Origin: Metaphire vulgaris
Taxonomy: Eukaryota; Annelida; Clitellata; Crassiclitellata; Megascolecidae
NCBI GenBank assembly: GCA_018105865.1
Contig: CM030851.1
Location: 8,864,828 to 8,928,827, forward strand
DNA length: 64,000 nt
Direction: 5' to 3'
The notes under the pieces are model-generated. The model was given only the letters and a program-made list of their open reading frames with translations, was not told the origin of the DNA and did not search any database. Of this stretch, positions 1-10,786 are shown one piece after another. The first letter of the stretch is position 1. Each line of letters begins with the position of its first letter. Position numbers and translations under genes: made by a program.

Positions 1-684
1 GAATGAATGATCATTACGCAATACATAACATATACCGTTGTAGAAATTTTGAGTGTTGGTGACCTTTTTTCTAAATAATCAGACGGAATTAAATCTTTTC
101 TATTACTTTTGGGCAGAAGTTTATCGACTCATGGTACTGAATAAATATCAATTATTCTTTTAAAATAAAAAAGTAATAACCCATATATATATATATATAG
201 TTTTGAGAAAACAGTGGACTTAATTCCCGAAGGCCTTATGAATAAAAAATGTTCGGAGCAAAAATTTATGTGTGTCGACTCTCAACTGGTTCCTCGAGGT
301 CGTCAACGGAGAATGTTCCTCGAAAAGATATTGCATTGAAGAGTTGGATAACCATGGAAAACCGCTGGAATAAAATGCTCCATTCCCTTATGTCTCCGGA
401 TATATATTGCCCTTGGTACTTATTTCCAGAAGGCCTTATGAAGAAAAAAAATTGAAAAATTTGTCCGGATACAAAATTAATGTGTGTGTGACTGTGTGTG
501 TCAGCTCTTGTCTGGTTTGTCGAGGTTTGCAACGGAAACGTTCATCGAAAAGATACGTGTTGAAGCGTTGTATGGCCATGGACAAACGCTGCATGGAATA
601 GAAAGCTTCCTTCCTTCCTACCTTCCCTAATGTCTCCGGAAGACTCAGAAATACAACGACCTAATTTTCTAATGAAATCTTCGC

Positions 685-773
<89 letters not shown>

Positions 774-840
774 TTGGTAAACACGAGACAGATGCATTAA
801 GGCTCATAAATAGAAAATGGTTCGTGTTTTCGTTTTCGTG
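1..840. repeat. Intergenic; diverged direct duplication and (TA)n(GA)n tract
   Basis: No gene is supported. Segments at about 222-400 and 416-640 are diverged direct copies: both contain AGAAGGCCTTATGAA-like, TCGAAAAGATA, CCATGG and ATGTCTCCGG landmarks in the same order. A TA-dinucleotide tract followed by GA repeats occupies 688-772. Short open frames here are produced by these repeats. Confidence 0.6.
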
Positions 841-846
841 TTTATT
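841..846 (-). promoter_or_regulatory. Candidate poly(A) signal of the GPCR gene
   Basis: The plus-strand TTTATT reads AATAAA on the minus strand, about 120 bases after the GPCR stop codon. It is the first canonical signal downstream of the stop. Seen directly; use as the real 3' end is inferred. Confidence 0.5.
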
Positions 847-967
847 AATCCCTATAATATATGACTAATTTCATTCGTTTAAAGTTCTAATAAATCTATC
901 CAACATGCATGACGTGAAGCCGATTGATTAATTAATTAATTCTTAGTAGACGTTCCTCTGAGCGTTT

Positions 968-1596
968 TCACGTGGAAGGAGATTCCTCATTTTCTGAAAC
1001 CTCGCGAACAACGGACCCTTCGTCACTAATCGACTGCTGGTTGCAGACAGATGGCGACTGACGGCCTCTTCGCGGTGCCGAATTCGTCTCCACCTGCTGC
1101 TGCTGTACCTCGGGACGCAGCTCATCTCGATCGCCATCGCGTCCAAAAAGAGAGGCAAACTTCTGGCTACCCTCTGACACCTCGAAAACCTTCGCGTCGT
1201 GTTGGTCCTCTCCCTCCTCATCGTCCGGGAATCGGTGAACTCGGTTCTTGGCGGCGCGAGGGGTGTTCTTCCGTGGGGTCGCCGCCGCCGCCGCCGCCGC
1301 CGCCGCGGGGTCCGGAGGAGCCGGTTTGCCGGTGGTCTCGGCCACGATCGTCGTCGTTTGCGCCGAGCGCAGTGACATAAAGGTCTCGCGGCGGAAACCA
1401 GGCGGACGCCGTCTACTGCTGCCGCCGCCGCCGCCGCCGCCGCCGCAGCGGCAGCGTAGGATCTGGCCGAAGGCGCGCTTGAATTCGCGGCTGGAGCAGG
1501 CGTAGATGACGGGGTTGACGAGGCTGTTGCAGTAGCCGAGCCAGAAGATGACCTTGAACAGAAGCGGCGGCGTCACGCACGCTCTGCACAGGGCCT
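968..1596 (-). CDS. Alpha-1-adrenergic-like GPCR, exon 2 (TM7 and C-terminal tail)
   Basis: Terminal coding exon, residues 405-613. The acceptor is TTTACTTTGCAG just above 1596; two bases complete the codon begun in exon 1 (phase 1). It encodes extracellular loop 3 and TM7 with [15 protein letters not shown] (NPxxY at 432-436), helix-8 SSREFKRAF and a Cys-x-Cys (453, 455) suitable for palmitoylation. The long tail holds an eight-Gly run and a nine-Ala run coded by GCC/CCG repeats and ends at a TGA at 968-970. The TM7 and helix-8 sequence is that of alpha-1 adrenergic receptors; the tail is not recognisable. GCC-rich tracts create open frames on both strands here, which are shadows. Confidence 0.93.
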
Positions 1597-1629
1597 CTGC
1601 AAAGTAAAAGAACAGGCATCTTCAATCGG

Positions 1630-1983
1630 CGTTTTACCCGGGCCTGTTAGGGGATATCCTCTCCAAAAAACACACACAAAAACCAGCCAAATCCCAGCAC
1701 GGATACCAGGGGCGTAGCGACGGGGAGTATATCGGTATATATACCCCCCAAAATCAGTCTACCTTAAAGTTTTTTGTGTGATTTACATGTGGTTATATGT
1801 GGTTTATATGGTTTATGTGGGTTATAGTTCAGATTTATACCCACTCAAAATATTTATACCCTCCCAAATCAAATTTCTGGCTACGCCCCTGACGGACACG
1901 AATTTTCGCATTGAACTGTGTCTCTTCCCTTCCAACCAAGTCAATTCGCCCCGCCAAAGGTCTGGAGTCTGGATTAAACACTG
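1630..1983. mobile_element. MITE family M6 copy, split by an M5 insertion
   Basis: The ends GTTTTACCCGGGCCTG and CTGGATTAAAC are imperfect inverted repeats. The inner text (TTGCATTGAACTGTGTCTCT, CCAAGTCAATT) recurs at 37080-37230, 49755-49905 and 52180-52350. An M5 element at 1707-1891 interrupts it. Lies about 35 bp upstream of the exon 2 acceptor. Confidence 0.7.
1707..1891. mobile_element. MITE family M5 (CAGGGGCGTAGC ends), nested
   Basis: Starts CAGGGGCGTAGCG and ends CTACGCCCCTG. Flanked by ACGGATAC / ACGGACAC (7 of 8 bases match), an 8-bp target duplication. The sequence on either side rejoins the M6 consensus, so this insertion is younger than M6. Eight-base duplications are typical of hAT-type transposons. 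Confidence 0.8.
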
Positions 1984-3160
1984 TCTTCAGCGCGCGTTGG
2001 AGTAGGCAAAGAAGGAGTCCTTTAATGCTAAACGAATTATCACAAAATTTAAGTTTAAGTAAATACTGTAAGTATGTAAAATCTCGTGGATTTATATAGC
2101 GCTTTCGAAAATAGTACCACAGTAGTTGCTTAATGCTTAGGCTCTTAGTCGTCTTTCTTAAAGTAGCAATGGGAAAGGTGAATGGTCACCCAGGCAATGG
2201 TCGATATATCCTTAGGGCAGCGAAGCAAAGTTTTTATAGCTATGGAGGAAATGAATTTAGAAAAAGGAACGATCTAAACTTAGATATGAAGACACGAGGA
2301 GATAATGCAGGAATTATGGGAATTGAGGATTCAGAATTTATTGTTTGATTAAAAGAGCAGACAGAAATCAAAGATCTAACACATTTTCAATCAATTCGAG
2401 TGATTGTAAAACACAGACTGTATGTTTTGACTATGTAGCTAAAGGCACGTCTGGAACGAATTTTCAGCAGGGGGGTTGCAGATTTTCTCAAGATAAAAAG
2501 TTGTGACACTGAACAAAAAGTTTGCCTCTTAGAACCCTGAGCAAAACAAGGTCGTCACTAACTTTACTTTATCCCCTAAAAACCATGACAAGCAGAAAAA
2601 GGTCGTCATCTCTCTTTTTCTATTTACAAATTCTCACAAGCAAAATAATTAAACAACAGCCTTATCTTCCAGGGGGTGGTGCGCTGCACCCCCTGATTTT
2701 TTCCAGGGGGTGCAGCGCTTCTCTTTTGTGTTTCGTTTTCCAGAGCGTTGAAAGCGTTGAAACATTAAGTCGAATTTATCTGACTGATCGTGGGTTTCGC
2801 TACTGTTGCAGTCGATATTATAGGTGCCATTACTACTACCTAGATAGATCCTATGATGATAGCATTAGGCAACGTTACTTCGATATGTTGGGCAGTTAAA
2901 AATTCATGAAATTGAAAGCTGGGGCATAATGCTTTATCTGCAAGGATTCCGAGTTTGTTGGAAAATAAGATAGACGCATCAAAGTTTGATTAGTCGAAAG
3001 TAACTGACTTTATTTATTAGCTGCGCATATCAGGGATCGATGTTCGCTCTGCCAATGTCTCTTATATGACAATTTCAGGCTTGAACCATGAGATGTTCGG
3101 AGGCTGACGAACACAAATTGACCAATGGCAAGCTCAGATTTCTTAATCACAGCATCATCG
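1984..3160. repeat. Intronic repeats: SINE-type tail and M7 copy
   Basis: 2078-2145 matches a dispersed tail (GTAAAATCTCGT..TTATATAGCGCTTT) also seen at 15440, 51340 and 54605. 2445-2710 is a copy of family M7 (GGCACGTCTGGAACGAA ... CCAGGGGGTG), found again at 23446-23709. No coding sequence recognised. Confidence 0.55.
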
Positions 3161-3172
3161 TGAATGTTATTA

Positions 3173-3307
3173 ATACATCATCATCGTCGTCATCATCAGT
3201 ATCAACAACAACATCGTCGTCGTCATCATCATCACCATCGTCATCATCAGCATTATCACCACCACCATCATCATCATCACATCTTCATCGTCGTCTTCAT
3301 CATCATC

Positions 3308-3338
<31 letters not shown>

Positions 3339-3463
3339 TCAACATCATCACCACAATCATCATCATCACATCTTCATCGTTGTCGTCTTCATCATCATCG
3401 GCATCATGATCATCATCATCATCATCATCATCATCATCGCCACCACCACCATCATCATCATTG
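3173..3463. repeat. Interrupted (CAT/CGT)n microsatellite
   Basis: About 290 bp of ATC-type trinucleotides with CGT, ACC and ACA variants. Poly-Ser, poly-His and poly-Ile frames across it are artefacts of the repeat. Confidence 0.95.
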
Positions 3464-3758
3464 AACTTCTATACCGTAGCGCCATTTAGTAATGTCCCTC
3501 TCTGACATCTCTGATGGTCGCTCCTCGATTAGAACCGTAATCCAAATACAGAGATACTAAGCAGTCCATCTATTACCTACTACATCATACACGAAGCACT
3601 GGAGCAAATGGCTACCTGTGCTAATTTTTCTTGCTTCGTCCAGCGATGAGTCAAACTTATTTCATCATTCCCCCCGAAACAACAACAAGGCTCTGAAATA
3701 CGAAGGCTTTATTACAGAGAGACATCGATATCCAGTTCAGAAACTGATTTAACAGACA

Positions 3759-4005
3759 CATTGGCGTAGCCACGGAGGTACACGGGGACGCCCCCCCCTT
3801 TCGGACTGGGACCGGTCTTGGGATTTGTGCAGATCCGTAGAGTAATATGGTGGGAGGGAGTAGGTAGTATTTTGAATTCGAGAAGAGACTGCACGAAGGC
3901 TGAAATCGCTTGACAGTAATACGAAGATTCTTTTTATCTTTAACACTTTTTTACCAGAAAATGTCGACGTGCCCCCCCTATTCCGAAATCCTGGCTTCGC
4001 CACTG
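3759..4005. mobile_element. MITE family M1 copy
   Basis: Starts CATTGGCGTAGCCACGG and ends CTGGCTTCGCCACTG, inverted repeats of the M1 type. Internal text (CGGACTGGGACCGGTC.., GATTTGTGCA) is shared with copies at 19.4, 42.9 and 52.8 kb. Flanks AACAGACA / AGCGGACA match at 6 of 8 bases. Confidence 0.65.
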
Positions 4006-4514
4006 AGCGGACATTGCATTCGGTCATTAAGACACAGATGAATAGCACATTCATTCGTTAAGCACACAACTCATGGCCAACACTCAACACTTTTTCCTGC
4101 GTAACATATAAAATATCAAGGTCAGTTTCGCTCGAATCTCACGAAATTGGCATTATTTTGAGAAACGATAGGAAATGTGTTCTGAACGTAACGCTTAGTA
4201 GACTAGTTTTCCTGGAATTCTGATCAACGAATCGATAACTTTTCGATTTCTACGACTGATCTTTTCACCACCACTGCTATCGATTATTTGATTTAGAAGG
4301 CATCGAAACGGAACTATTGGCAATAGAAAAACGGTTGGAATCTGCTATTCATCGTCCGGATACACCACTGCTAATAAACAAAGAATTAAGCGAATATCTG
4401 CTTATTCTGTTCGACCTTCGTCGAAATTTATATTTCGAGATTTTTATATTCTATTCTCGTTTGTCAATTTCCAGATTGATACCTTAGTCACGATATCCAC
4501 TTTTTTATTATACA
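4006..4514. other. AT-rich intronic stretch, nothing recognised
   Basis: No open frame with family resemblance, no repeat match to the rest of the window and no structured RNA that I can see. Confidence 0.5.
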
Positions 4515-4821
4515 CAGTGGCGATTCCAGAAATTCTTGGTGGGGGATGAAAATGTTTTATAGGAAGTTGGTGTTAAGGATACAAAGTTAAGAAGAAGAAG
4601 AAGAAAAACAAAAGAAAAGAGAGAAAAAGGTCATTGTTTGCCACTAAATGTTAATAAACCTTGCAAAAAGGTCGACAAGCTAAAAAAAGAAGGTAATTCG
4701 CAGTATTTTTCACTAAATTTAAAAAAACTCACCGGAAAATAGGTTGACGAGCAAAAAAGGTCATCCGGAACCCCAGTGGGGGGATGCATACCCAGTCATC
4801 AACGTGGTGGAACCGTCACTG
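4515..4821. mobile_element. MITE family M2 with 8-bp target duplication
   Basis: Ends CAGTGGCGATTCCAG and GTGGAACCGTCACTG are inverted repeats. ATTATACA is duplicated perfectly at 4507-4514 and 4822-4829. Other copies lie at 21784-22115, 38009-38310 and 43685-43992. The inside carries AGCAAAAAAGGTCATCC, a box shared with unrelated families. Confidence 0.88.
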
Positions 4822-5088
4822 ATTATACATGTATCATGGTCGACAGTTCTTAGATCTGTTTTCATTGTATCTAAACGCCTGTCTCTGGTCTGTATGCGTG
4901 TGTGTGCCTGTGCTTGTGCTTGTCTGTTCTATCGCGGGTCTGTTTGCGCGCTTGCGTCTCGATGTCTCAATCTAGTTTTCCGCGTGTTTGTCTGCCTGTC
5001 AATCTGGCTGTCAGCGGCTCTCTGTCTTTGCATCTGTCTGTATGAGTGCGTGAGCGTGTGTGCATGTGCATATATGTTCTTTCGTCTG

Positions 5089-5216
5089 CCTCTCTGTCTG
5101 TCTGTCTGCCTGACTGTCTTTCTATCTGCCTGTCTGTCTGCCTGACTGTCTTTCTGACTGTCTGTCTGTCTGCTTGTCTGTCTGCCTGACTGTCTTCCTG
5201 TCTGTCTGTATGTCTC

Positions 5217-5247
<31 letters not shown>

Positions 5248-5262
5248 TGCTGTCTGTCAGTC
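5089..5262. repeat. (CTGT)n tetranucleotide array
   Basis: Degenerate CTGT/CTGC/CTGA units; a less ordered part extends back to about 4980. The complementary (CAGA)n array is at 5725-5878. Confidence 0.9.
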
Positions 5263-5317
5263 TGTGTAATCGGTGCCTATTAAAGCCTCGGCAGAGTCGA
5301 CGCGTGTCGTGGTCGAT

Positions 5318-5320
<3 letters not shown>

Positions 5321-5405
<85 letters not shown>
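5321..5405. repeat. (CT)n dinucleotide array
   Basis: About 85 bp of nearly perfect CT repeats; a second CT/CCT-rich stretch follows at 5525-5625. Confidence 0.95.
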
Positions 5406-5724
5406 CAATTACATTCGCTAATCGTAGCGTCATCTGTCGGCGTCCTTTCGTCCCAGACCAATTTCATTTTCCACAAAAAGGAAGCCCCAGCCGTCGGTTT
5501 CTCAGACGAACGTCTTCGATCCATCCGCTCTCTCTCCCTCCCTCCCTCCGCTCTTCCTCCTCCTCCTCCTCCTCTCTCTTTCTCTCTCCCTCTCTCTTTC
5601 TCTCTTTCACTCTCCTTTATCTCGGTGTGCGTGTCCTTCCGTCTTGCCAGAGGCTTGTCTCTGACGGACGGTTGTAAGGGCGACTGGACGAATCGTGTCG
5701 CCGAGAGGGTTGGAGAAAGAGAGA

Positions 5725-5878
5725 CAGACAGACAGGCATACAGACAGACAGACAGGCAGGCAGACAGACAGACATACTGAGAGAACTGAGAGAGCGAAAG
5801 AGACAGACAGACTGGCAGAAGGACAGACATACAGATGGACAGACAAACTGATAGACAGACAAAGAAACAGACAGACAA
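5725..5878. repeat. (CAGA)n tetranucleotide array
   Basis: GACA/CAGA units in the opposite sense to the CTGT array 460 bp upstream, so the pair could form a long imperfect stem. Confidence 0.88.
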
Positions 5879-6215
5879 CAAAGAGAGAGATTTCTTCTCC
5901 TATAATTTCAGATGGCGGAGAGGATGGGGACTGGAGTTTATCCAGCCAAGAGACGCTTTCAATCTTGGAAAAGACCACACACATAGTATAGACATCATTG
6001 GCGTTCCATTACCACCGATTCAATGGTACAGTTATCTTACTATGCTGATGTCTGTCTATCAGTCTGTTTGTCTGTATTTCCTCTTTCCTCCTTTTTTATT
6101 CGTCAACTGGCATCTTTTTTTCAACCCACCTAAATTTAACTGATTATGATAACTAATAATGCACAATGACTTAAGCATACTCTGATATTTAAATAACTAT
6201 AAAGTATCCATTTTA

Positions 6216-7145
6216 CAGTGTTGCGCGGTAACGAAGTAAAAGTAACGCGTTACATTACTTAAGTACAATTCTGAGTACTTCGTACTGTAACGAAGTACAC
6301 AACTTACCCAGTACTTTTTACTTGTAACGAAGTAAGTTTTTATTCAAATATTAGTACTTTTACTTCGTTACATTATGTCTTTCACGTTTCGTTACAAGTA
6401 AAATTTCTCATCGCCAAATTTCGATGCATTTACTGGAGTATCTGTTTAATTCTTCACAACTTCCCGTGTTTAGTCGCACAGGGTTGACAATTAATGACCA
6501 ACAAACGTACACGCATGACTGACAGATTGTTTGAAAACTTGATCTTTCTTAGACCTACATGCAATCACAGAGCCGCAGTTAGAGCAGTCGGCGCCGGGGC
6601 AAGGTATAAATTCTGCGCCCCTAAATTCCGGTGATGGCCTTTTTGCTTACCTGAGTTTTCACGGCAACGTACAACATACAAATTTTTAACCTGTGACAGT
6701 ATGAAAACCGGCGATGACCTTTTTACTGATCAACATTATTTTCACGCCGGAGGAAAGTGGTATGAAAAATTAAGGACTTAGTGCGAAAATTGCGCCTTCG
6801 AGGACGGCGCCCGGAACAGCTTGACCTCTGCCCTTTTTACGGCTTTGTGAAACCAGCATTTGTGCTAATGCAGTTAATGGTGTAAATGTGTACGTGTTGA
6901 CTGCTAAGGCTTCTGCATGCTGCTTAAAAGTAGTAATAAAAATGTGATTTGGCATGATAATGTGGAGTTGTTGATGATTCCGTCTGTCACGGTACTTTTA
7001 CTTTTTACTTAAAAAGTAACTTTTGAGGAGTACTTTTTTACTTTTACTTGAGTAACTATTTTTATAAGTACTTTTACTTTTACTTAAAAGAAAAAATGAC
7101 ATAATACCATTTTACTTGAGTACTTCAGTACTTCATACAACACTG
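6216..7145. mobile_element. hAT-like non-autonomous transposon with 8-bp target duplication
   Basis: Begins CAGTGTTGCGCGGTAACG and ends CAACACTG, with subterminal AGTAC/AAGTA-rich arms in inverted orientation. CCATTTTA is duplicated exactly at 6208-6215 and 7146-7153. CAGTGTTG-type ends with 8-bp duplications are characteristic of hAT elements. No transposase frame is present in its 930 bp, so it depends on an enzyme encoded elsewhere. Confidence 0.9.
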
Positions 7146-7153
7146 CCATTTTA

Positions 7154-7836
7154 TTTCTTTTTTTAATTTATTTTTTCTTTCTTATATATACATATATATA
7201 CATTATATAAATTCTATTAATGATCACTGTTTTTATTATTATTAATCTTCATTTCTATAATTAAGTATTTATAATGACCAATATATTCATGTACAATATG
7301 ACTTTTATGCTTTTGCTTTGAGTTTTTGAGTTGAAAAATAGACTTCTGTTTTGTTCTGTTTAATCGGCGTCAATTGATTTGTCTGTCATATTTTAACCTT
7401 TTTTGATTTGTCAATTTGTATAATAAATTCAACTATAGAACGTTTTTTAATTTGCAGAAATACCGGCGATTCTGTTGGATGACTAATAGGTGACTGTTTT
7501 GATGCATTATTGAAAGAAGTTCGCTGTGCAGTCTCCGTTCATATCAATTACGAAATCGCCGATTTCGAAAAAAGGGTTTCGATCTCCTTGAAGACGAGGG
7601 AGGTTCTTTGAGACAGAAGAGAGTCATTCGATCGACCGAGACACCAACTCGACGTTAACTTAACGTCTTTCGAGAAACGAAGCAACCCATCCGCAGTCAA
7701 AGATCCGACGAAATCAACGCTTTCTGCGGCCATCAATATAGAGAGGCCTGATACCATGAAAACGGCGCGCCTTTATTTACGGTCGCTCGATGCAATGGAG
7801 TGGGATGGAAAGCGGCTATCAACGGTCGTTAATGAT
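7154..7836. other. Intronic stretch, nothing recognised
   Basis: AT-rich to about 7450, then mixed composition. Short frames around 7548-7757 have no recognisable motif. Confidence 0.45.
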
Positions 7837-8047
7837 AGCGGCGGCTCCAGAATTTGGCAAGCTGGGGGGGCCTTTGGGGAGGGGAACTTCTAAGCATTGC
7901 GGCCAACTAATTTTCATAAATTTAGACTAGTCTAATTGCTTAGAATGAGTACACTAAAGTATGGGGGCCATTATGGAGGGACAGGCATTCAATAGTGGGA
8001 GGAGGGGGCCACGAGACCCTCCGGGTCTCCCTGTGGAGACGCCTCTG
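7837..8047. mobile_element. Diverged MITE family M3 copy
   Basis: GCGGCTCCAGAATTTGGCAAG at the left and GGAGACGCCTCTG at the right, with the M3 inner order (GGAACTTCTAA, GCCAACTAATT, GGACAGGCATTCAATAG). More degraded than the copies at 22995, 30889 and 61206. Confidence 0.6.
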
Positions 8048-8169
8048 GTTGGTAATGGAACGATGGAATATTAATAAGCCCATTCCCAGCATCTTGTCTC
8101 CACCTCCAGGCTTTGACACTAACAACCACACGGAAGGATCGGTCGCTCAGTTTGCAGATAGGAACGCCT

Positions 8170-8312
8170 GATGCATGGAAGCACCGGTCTGGTCCATTGC
8201 ATTGCAACGTTTGGAACTGAAGCTTCGACGGTGAAGAAAAGAATCACTGTTTTTGAACGCCCCATGCCAAGCTCTGCCCTTATTTCAGAGCTGCAGCCAT
8301 TGTCCTCTGTAA
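8170..8312 (-). pseudogene. RTE-like LINE reverse-transcriptase fragment, downstream part
   Basis: Minus-strand text reads GSLVTEDNGCSSEIRAELGM, the motif that follows FRYL in RTE-type reverse transcriptases. It continues the fragment at 8508-8813 across the M4 insertion. Degraded after about 8250. Confidence 0.75.
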
Positions 8313-8320
8313 CTAATGAA

Positions 8321-8499
8321 CCAGTGTCTATTCTAGGCCTGTTTGGGGGAATTCCCCCTTCCCCTCAAGTTTTAACCCCCCCCCAATGTGTATATGTTGG
8401 CTTGAGGGATGGAAATTTCCCCCAAAAGCGTGGAGAGACAAATCTTGCCCCCCAAACATTTCAACCCCCCCAATGTCAAGGTGGCTAGAATAAACACTG
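8321..8499. mobile_element. MITE family M4 inserted in a LINE
   Basis: Ends CAGTGTCTATTCTAGGCC and GGTGGCTAGAATAAACACTG form inverted repeats. CTAATGAA is duplicated at 8313-8320 and 8500-8507. Removing the element plus one duplicate rejoins the LINE frame exactly between FRYL and GSLVTED, which dates this insertion after the LINE. Confidence 0.88.
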
Positions 8500-8507
8500 C
8501 TAATGAA

Positions 8508-8813
8508 CCATGCAAGATAACGGAAGGTTTCCACTTGTTCAAGAGGATGTCCATGACACGTGATATTGATTTTGATCCCTTGTCTGCAGCTACCATTATC
8601 TGTGTTTTTTAAAAATGCTGATTTCAAGGCCAATGTTCTCTCGATGCAACATGCGCTTTGTCTATCAGTTCCTGCAGCGAATTTGGCGATCAGAACGATA
8701 TCATCAGCGTATCTAAGATTGTTGATCGCTCGTCCACTGATCTTGATTCCTGTATCTGGGAGTTCCTCTGCTGAACCTCTCATTATGTGCTTTGAATAGC
8801 AGTTGAATGACAT
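8508..8813 (-). pseudogene. RTE-like LINE reverse-transcriptase fragment (YADD box)
   Basis: Minus-strand frame with SKHIMRGSAEEL, GIKISGRAINNLRYADDIVL and VETFRYL. YADD is the metal-binding box of the polymerase. The endonuclease and upstream reverse-transcriptase parts are missing (5' truncated), so this is a dead copy. Confidence 0.88.
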
Positions 8814-8889
8814 GGACTGAAATCACTTCACTGACTTAAACTATCCGAACGCATCCAGTACAAGATAATAACGATTACTTATTGTTACG

Positions 8890-9417
8890 TGGACGGAAGA
8901 GAATCGGCTCGCACTGAATCCGGCCAAGACGGAATTTCTGTGGATGAGCACCCCCAGGAGAAGGCATCTGCTAAGTCACGCCCCGTTTGTGGCGGGAGAT
9001 GCCGCCATTGCTCCCTCCGAGAGCTTACGTCTGCTGGGAGTGCTCCTAGATGAGACTCTATCCTTTGATTCGCACGTTAGCAATCTGATACGCTCCTGCC
9101 ACTACCAACTGCAGAGATTGAGGTCAATTCGACGGTACCTGCCAGTGAGCGCGGCTATCCAGCTAGTGCGGGCCCTGGTACTGACACGAATTGATTACTG
9201 TAACGATGTGCTTCTTGGACTTCCGGATACTAGACTGAACCGCCTATACAATCAGTGCTGAACCAGGCTGCACGAGTGATCTTCGGCTGTCGCTGGGTTG
9301 ACCACGTCACTCCTCTTCTTAGAGATCGACTCCACTGGCTCCGTTTTCCACAGCGCATTATCTACAAGCGCTGTTGGCTTACGTTTCGGGCTTTACACGA
9401 TCCACTCTGTCCCGATT
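8890..9417 (+). pseudogene. CR1-like LINE ORF2 C-terminal fragment, 5' part
   Basis: Plus-strand frame with LALNPAKTEFLWM, LRLLGVLLDETLSF, RSCHYQLQRLRSIRRYLP, LTRIDYCNDVLLGLPD, then, one frame over, LNQAARVIFGCRWVDHVTPL and LHWLRFPQRIIYKRCW. These are the ordered blocks of CR1/L2-type reverse transcriptase tails. A one-base deletion near 9250 changes the frame. The copy is interrupted at 9418 by a DNA transposon and resumes at 10787. Confidence 0.88.
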
Positions 9418-9711
9418 GCATATTTCCATTTCGTACTGCAAAATTGGTAATTGGTCACGTTGGGCCAATGAGAGATTATTTTGCAACCATCGCAACAACC
9501 AATCACAAGTCGCGATTTATCAGACGCACTTCTTAGACTATTGAGCAAAGACGCAGCCAATCATAATTCGCGTTTCTTAGCTCATTGCCATGAAAACCGC
9601 AGCTAAAAATAGTACACTGTACTCAGTGTAAAGACCTACATCAGCTTATTTGCTTGTATCAGTTGCGAAATTTGCGCCAAAAGTAATGCCCTTGATTATG
9701 GTCATGACTTA

Positions 9712-9713
<2 letters not shown>

Positions 9714-9765
<52 letters not shown>
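9714..9765. repeat. (AAT)n microsatellite and SINE-type tail
   Basis: AAT array followed to about 9850 by the dispersed tail GCACTTCTATAGCACCAG..CGATGGTA, also at 18870-18980 and, reversed, at 44270-44340. Confidence 0.8.
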
Positions 9766-9858
9766 CACTTCTATAGCACCAGTTCTAATACCCAAGGTAT
9801 AAATCGATGGTATTTCAAAATCAATCCGCAAAAGATCCAGGTCATTCCAGAGATCAGT

Positions 9859-10170
9859 CAGTGTTTATTCTAGGCCTTCTCTGGGGGAATTTCACCAAAA
9901 ATTTAAAAATTCACCCAGAATTTTTTATATGTTGGCTGAGATGGAAATTTCCCCCCAAAAGTGTGACGAGGAAGGCTTTTTATTTTTTGGAGAGGGAAAA
10001 ATATAAGGATGACAATATTTTTGCTTGTCAGGCCATTTGAGAATGGTAAAAGTATTAGGAAGGATGGAAGGCTGACCCTTTTTTGCATGTCAAGGTTTTT
10101 GGAGACTCAGACCTTGTCCCCCCAAACATTTCAAAATCCCCCAATGTCAAGGTGTCTAGAATAAACACTG
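9859..10170. mobile_element. MITE family M4 copy, long form
   Basis: Ends CAGTGTTTATTCTAGGCC and GTCTAGAATAAACACTG. Longer than other M4 copies (312 against about 180 bp) because of an extra internal segment around 9985-10095. Nested in the long-inverted-repeat transposon. Confidence 0.8.
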
Positions 10171-10186
10171 CTTCATAGTGAGATTT

Positions 10187-10270
10187 CTGACATTTGATTT
10201 GACATTTGATTTGACATTTGATTTGACATTTGATTTGACATTTGATCTGACATTTGATCTGACATTTCTG
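10187..10270. repeat. 12-bp tandem repeat (GACATTTGATTT)n
   Basis: About seven copies, the last two with GATC instead of GATT. Confidence 0.92.
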
Positions 10271-10786
10271 ACTCAATCTGTCTGTATTGAGAAATAATGT
10301 TGACCTCTAAACTGTAGGTTTACCAAATAAGGTTATGGCTAGCCTATACTAAACCAAAGTTAAGTAAAGAACGGTCAAAATATATTGGACGAAGCAATTT
10401 AAAATAACTTAAATAACCCAAAATAAACAAGATTAGTCGTACAATAATCGTCTTTGTCTTAACCTGCTAAATCTCGGATACTGACGTTAAACTGCGTTTC
10501 AAAATCAGAATCGGAATTAAAATCAAGCTTTAAACCGCATTATCTGTAGGGCTGCAGCGCAGAAATTGCTGCTGGAATTGTTTATCATCCATTTTTAGTG
10601 AATCTTAACACAAACTTGATCCACCGTCTTTGCTCAATAATCTAAACACGGTAGGCCTAATGTTTGTAAACAAAGCGTCTGATTAAATATAGCGACTTGT
10701 GATTGGTTGTTGTTGTAGTTGTAAATGACTTCTTATTGGCCCAACTTCACCAATGACCAATTTTGCAGTACGAAATGGAAATATTC

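Larger units (their letters stand above)
9418..10786. mobile_element. Long-inverted-repeat DNA transposon (1.37 kb) with 9-bp target duplication
   Basis: Inverted repeats of roughly 140 bp lie at 9418-9560 and 10625-10786 (left CATATTTCCATTTCGTACTG, right its near complement). GTCCCGATT is duplicated at 9409-9417 and 10787-10795, in the middle of the CR1-like LINE. It contains a nested M4 copy, an AAT array and a 12-bp tandem repeat, and no transposase frame. Nine-base duplications fit Mutator-like elements; the class is not certain. Confidence 0.85.

Noticed and set aside
4744..5145. Cys/Leu/Val-rich plus-strand frame resembling membrane segments
   Set aside because: Produced by the CTGT/GTGT repeats.
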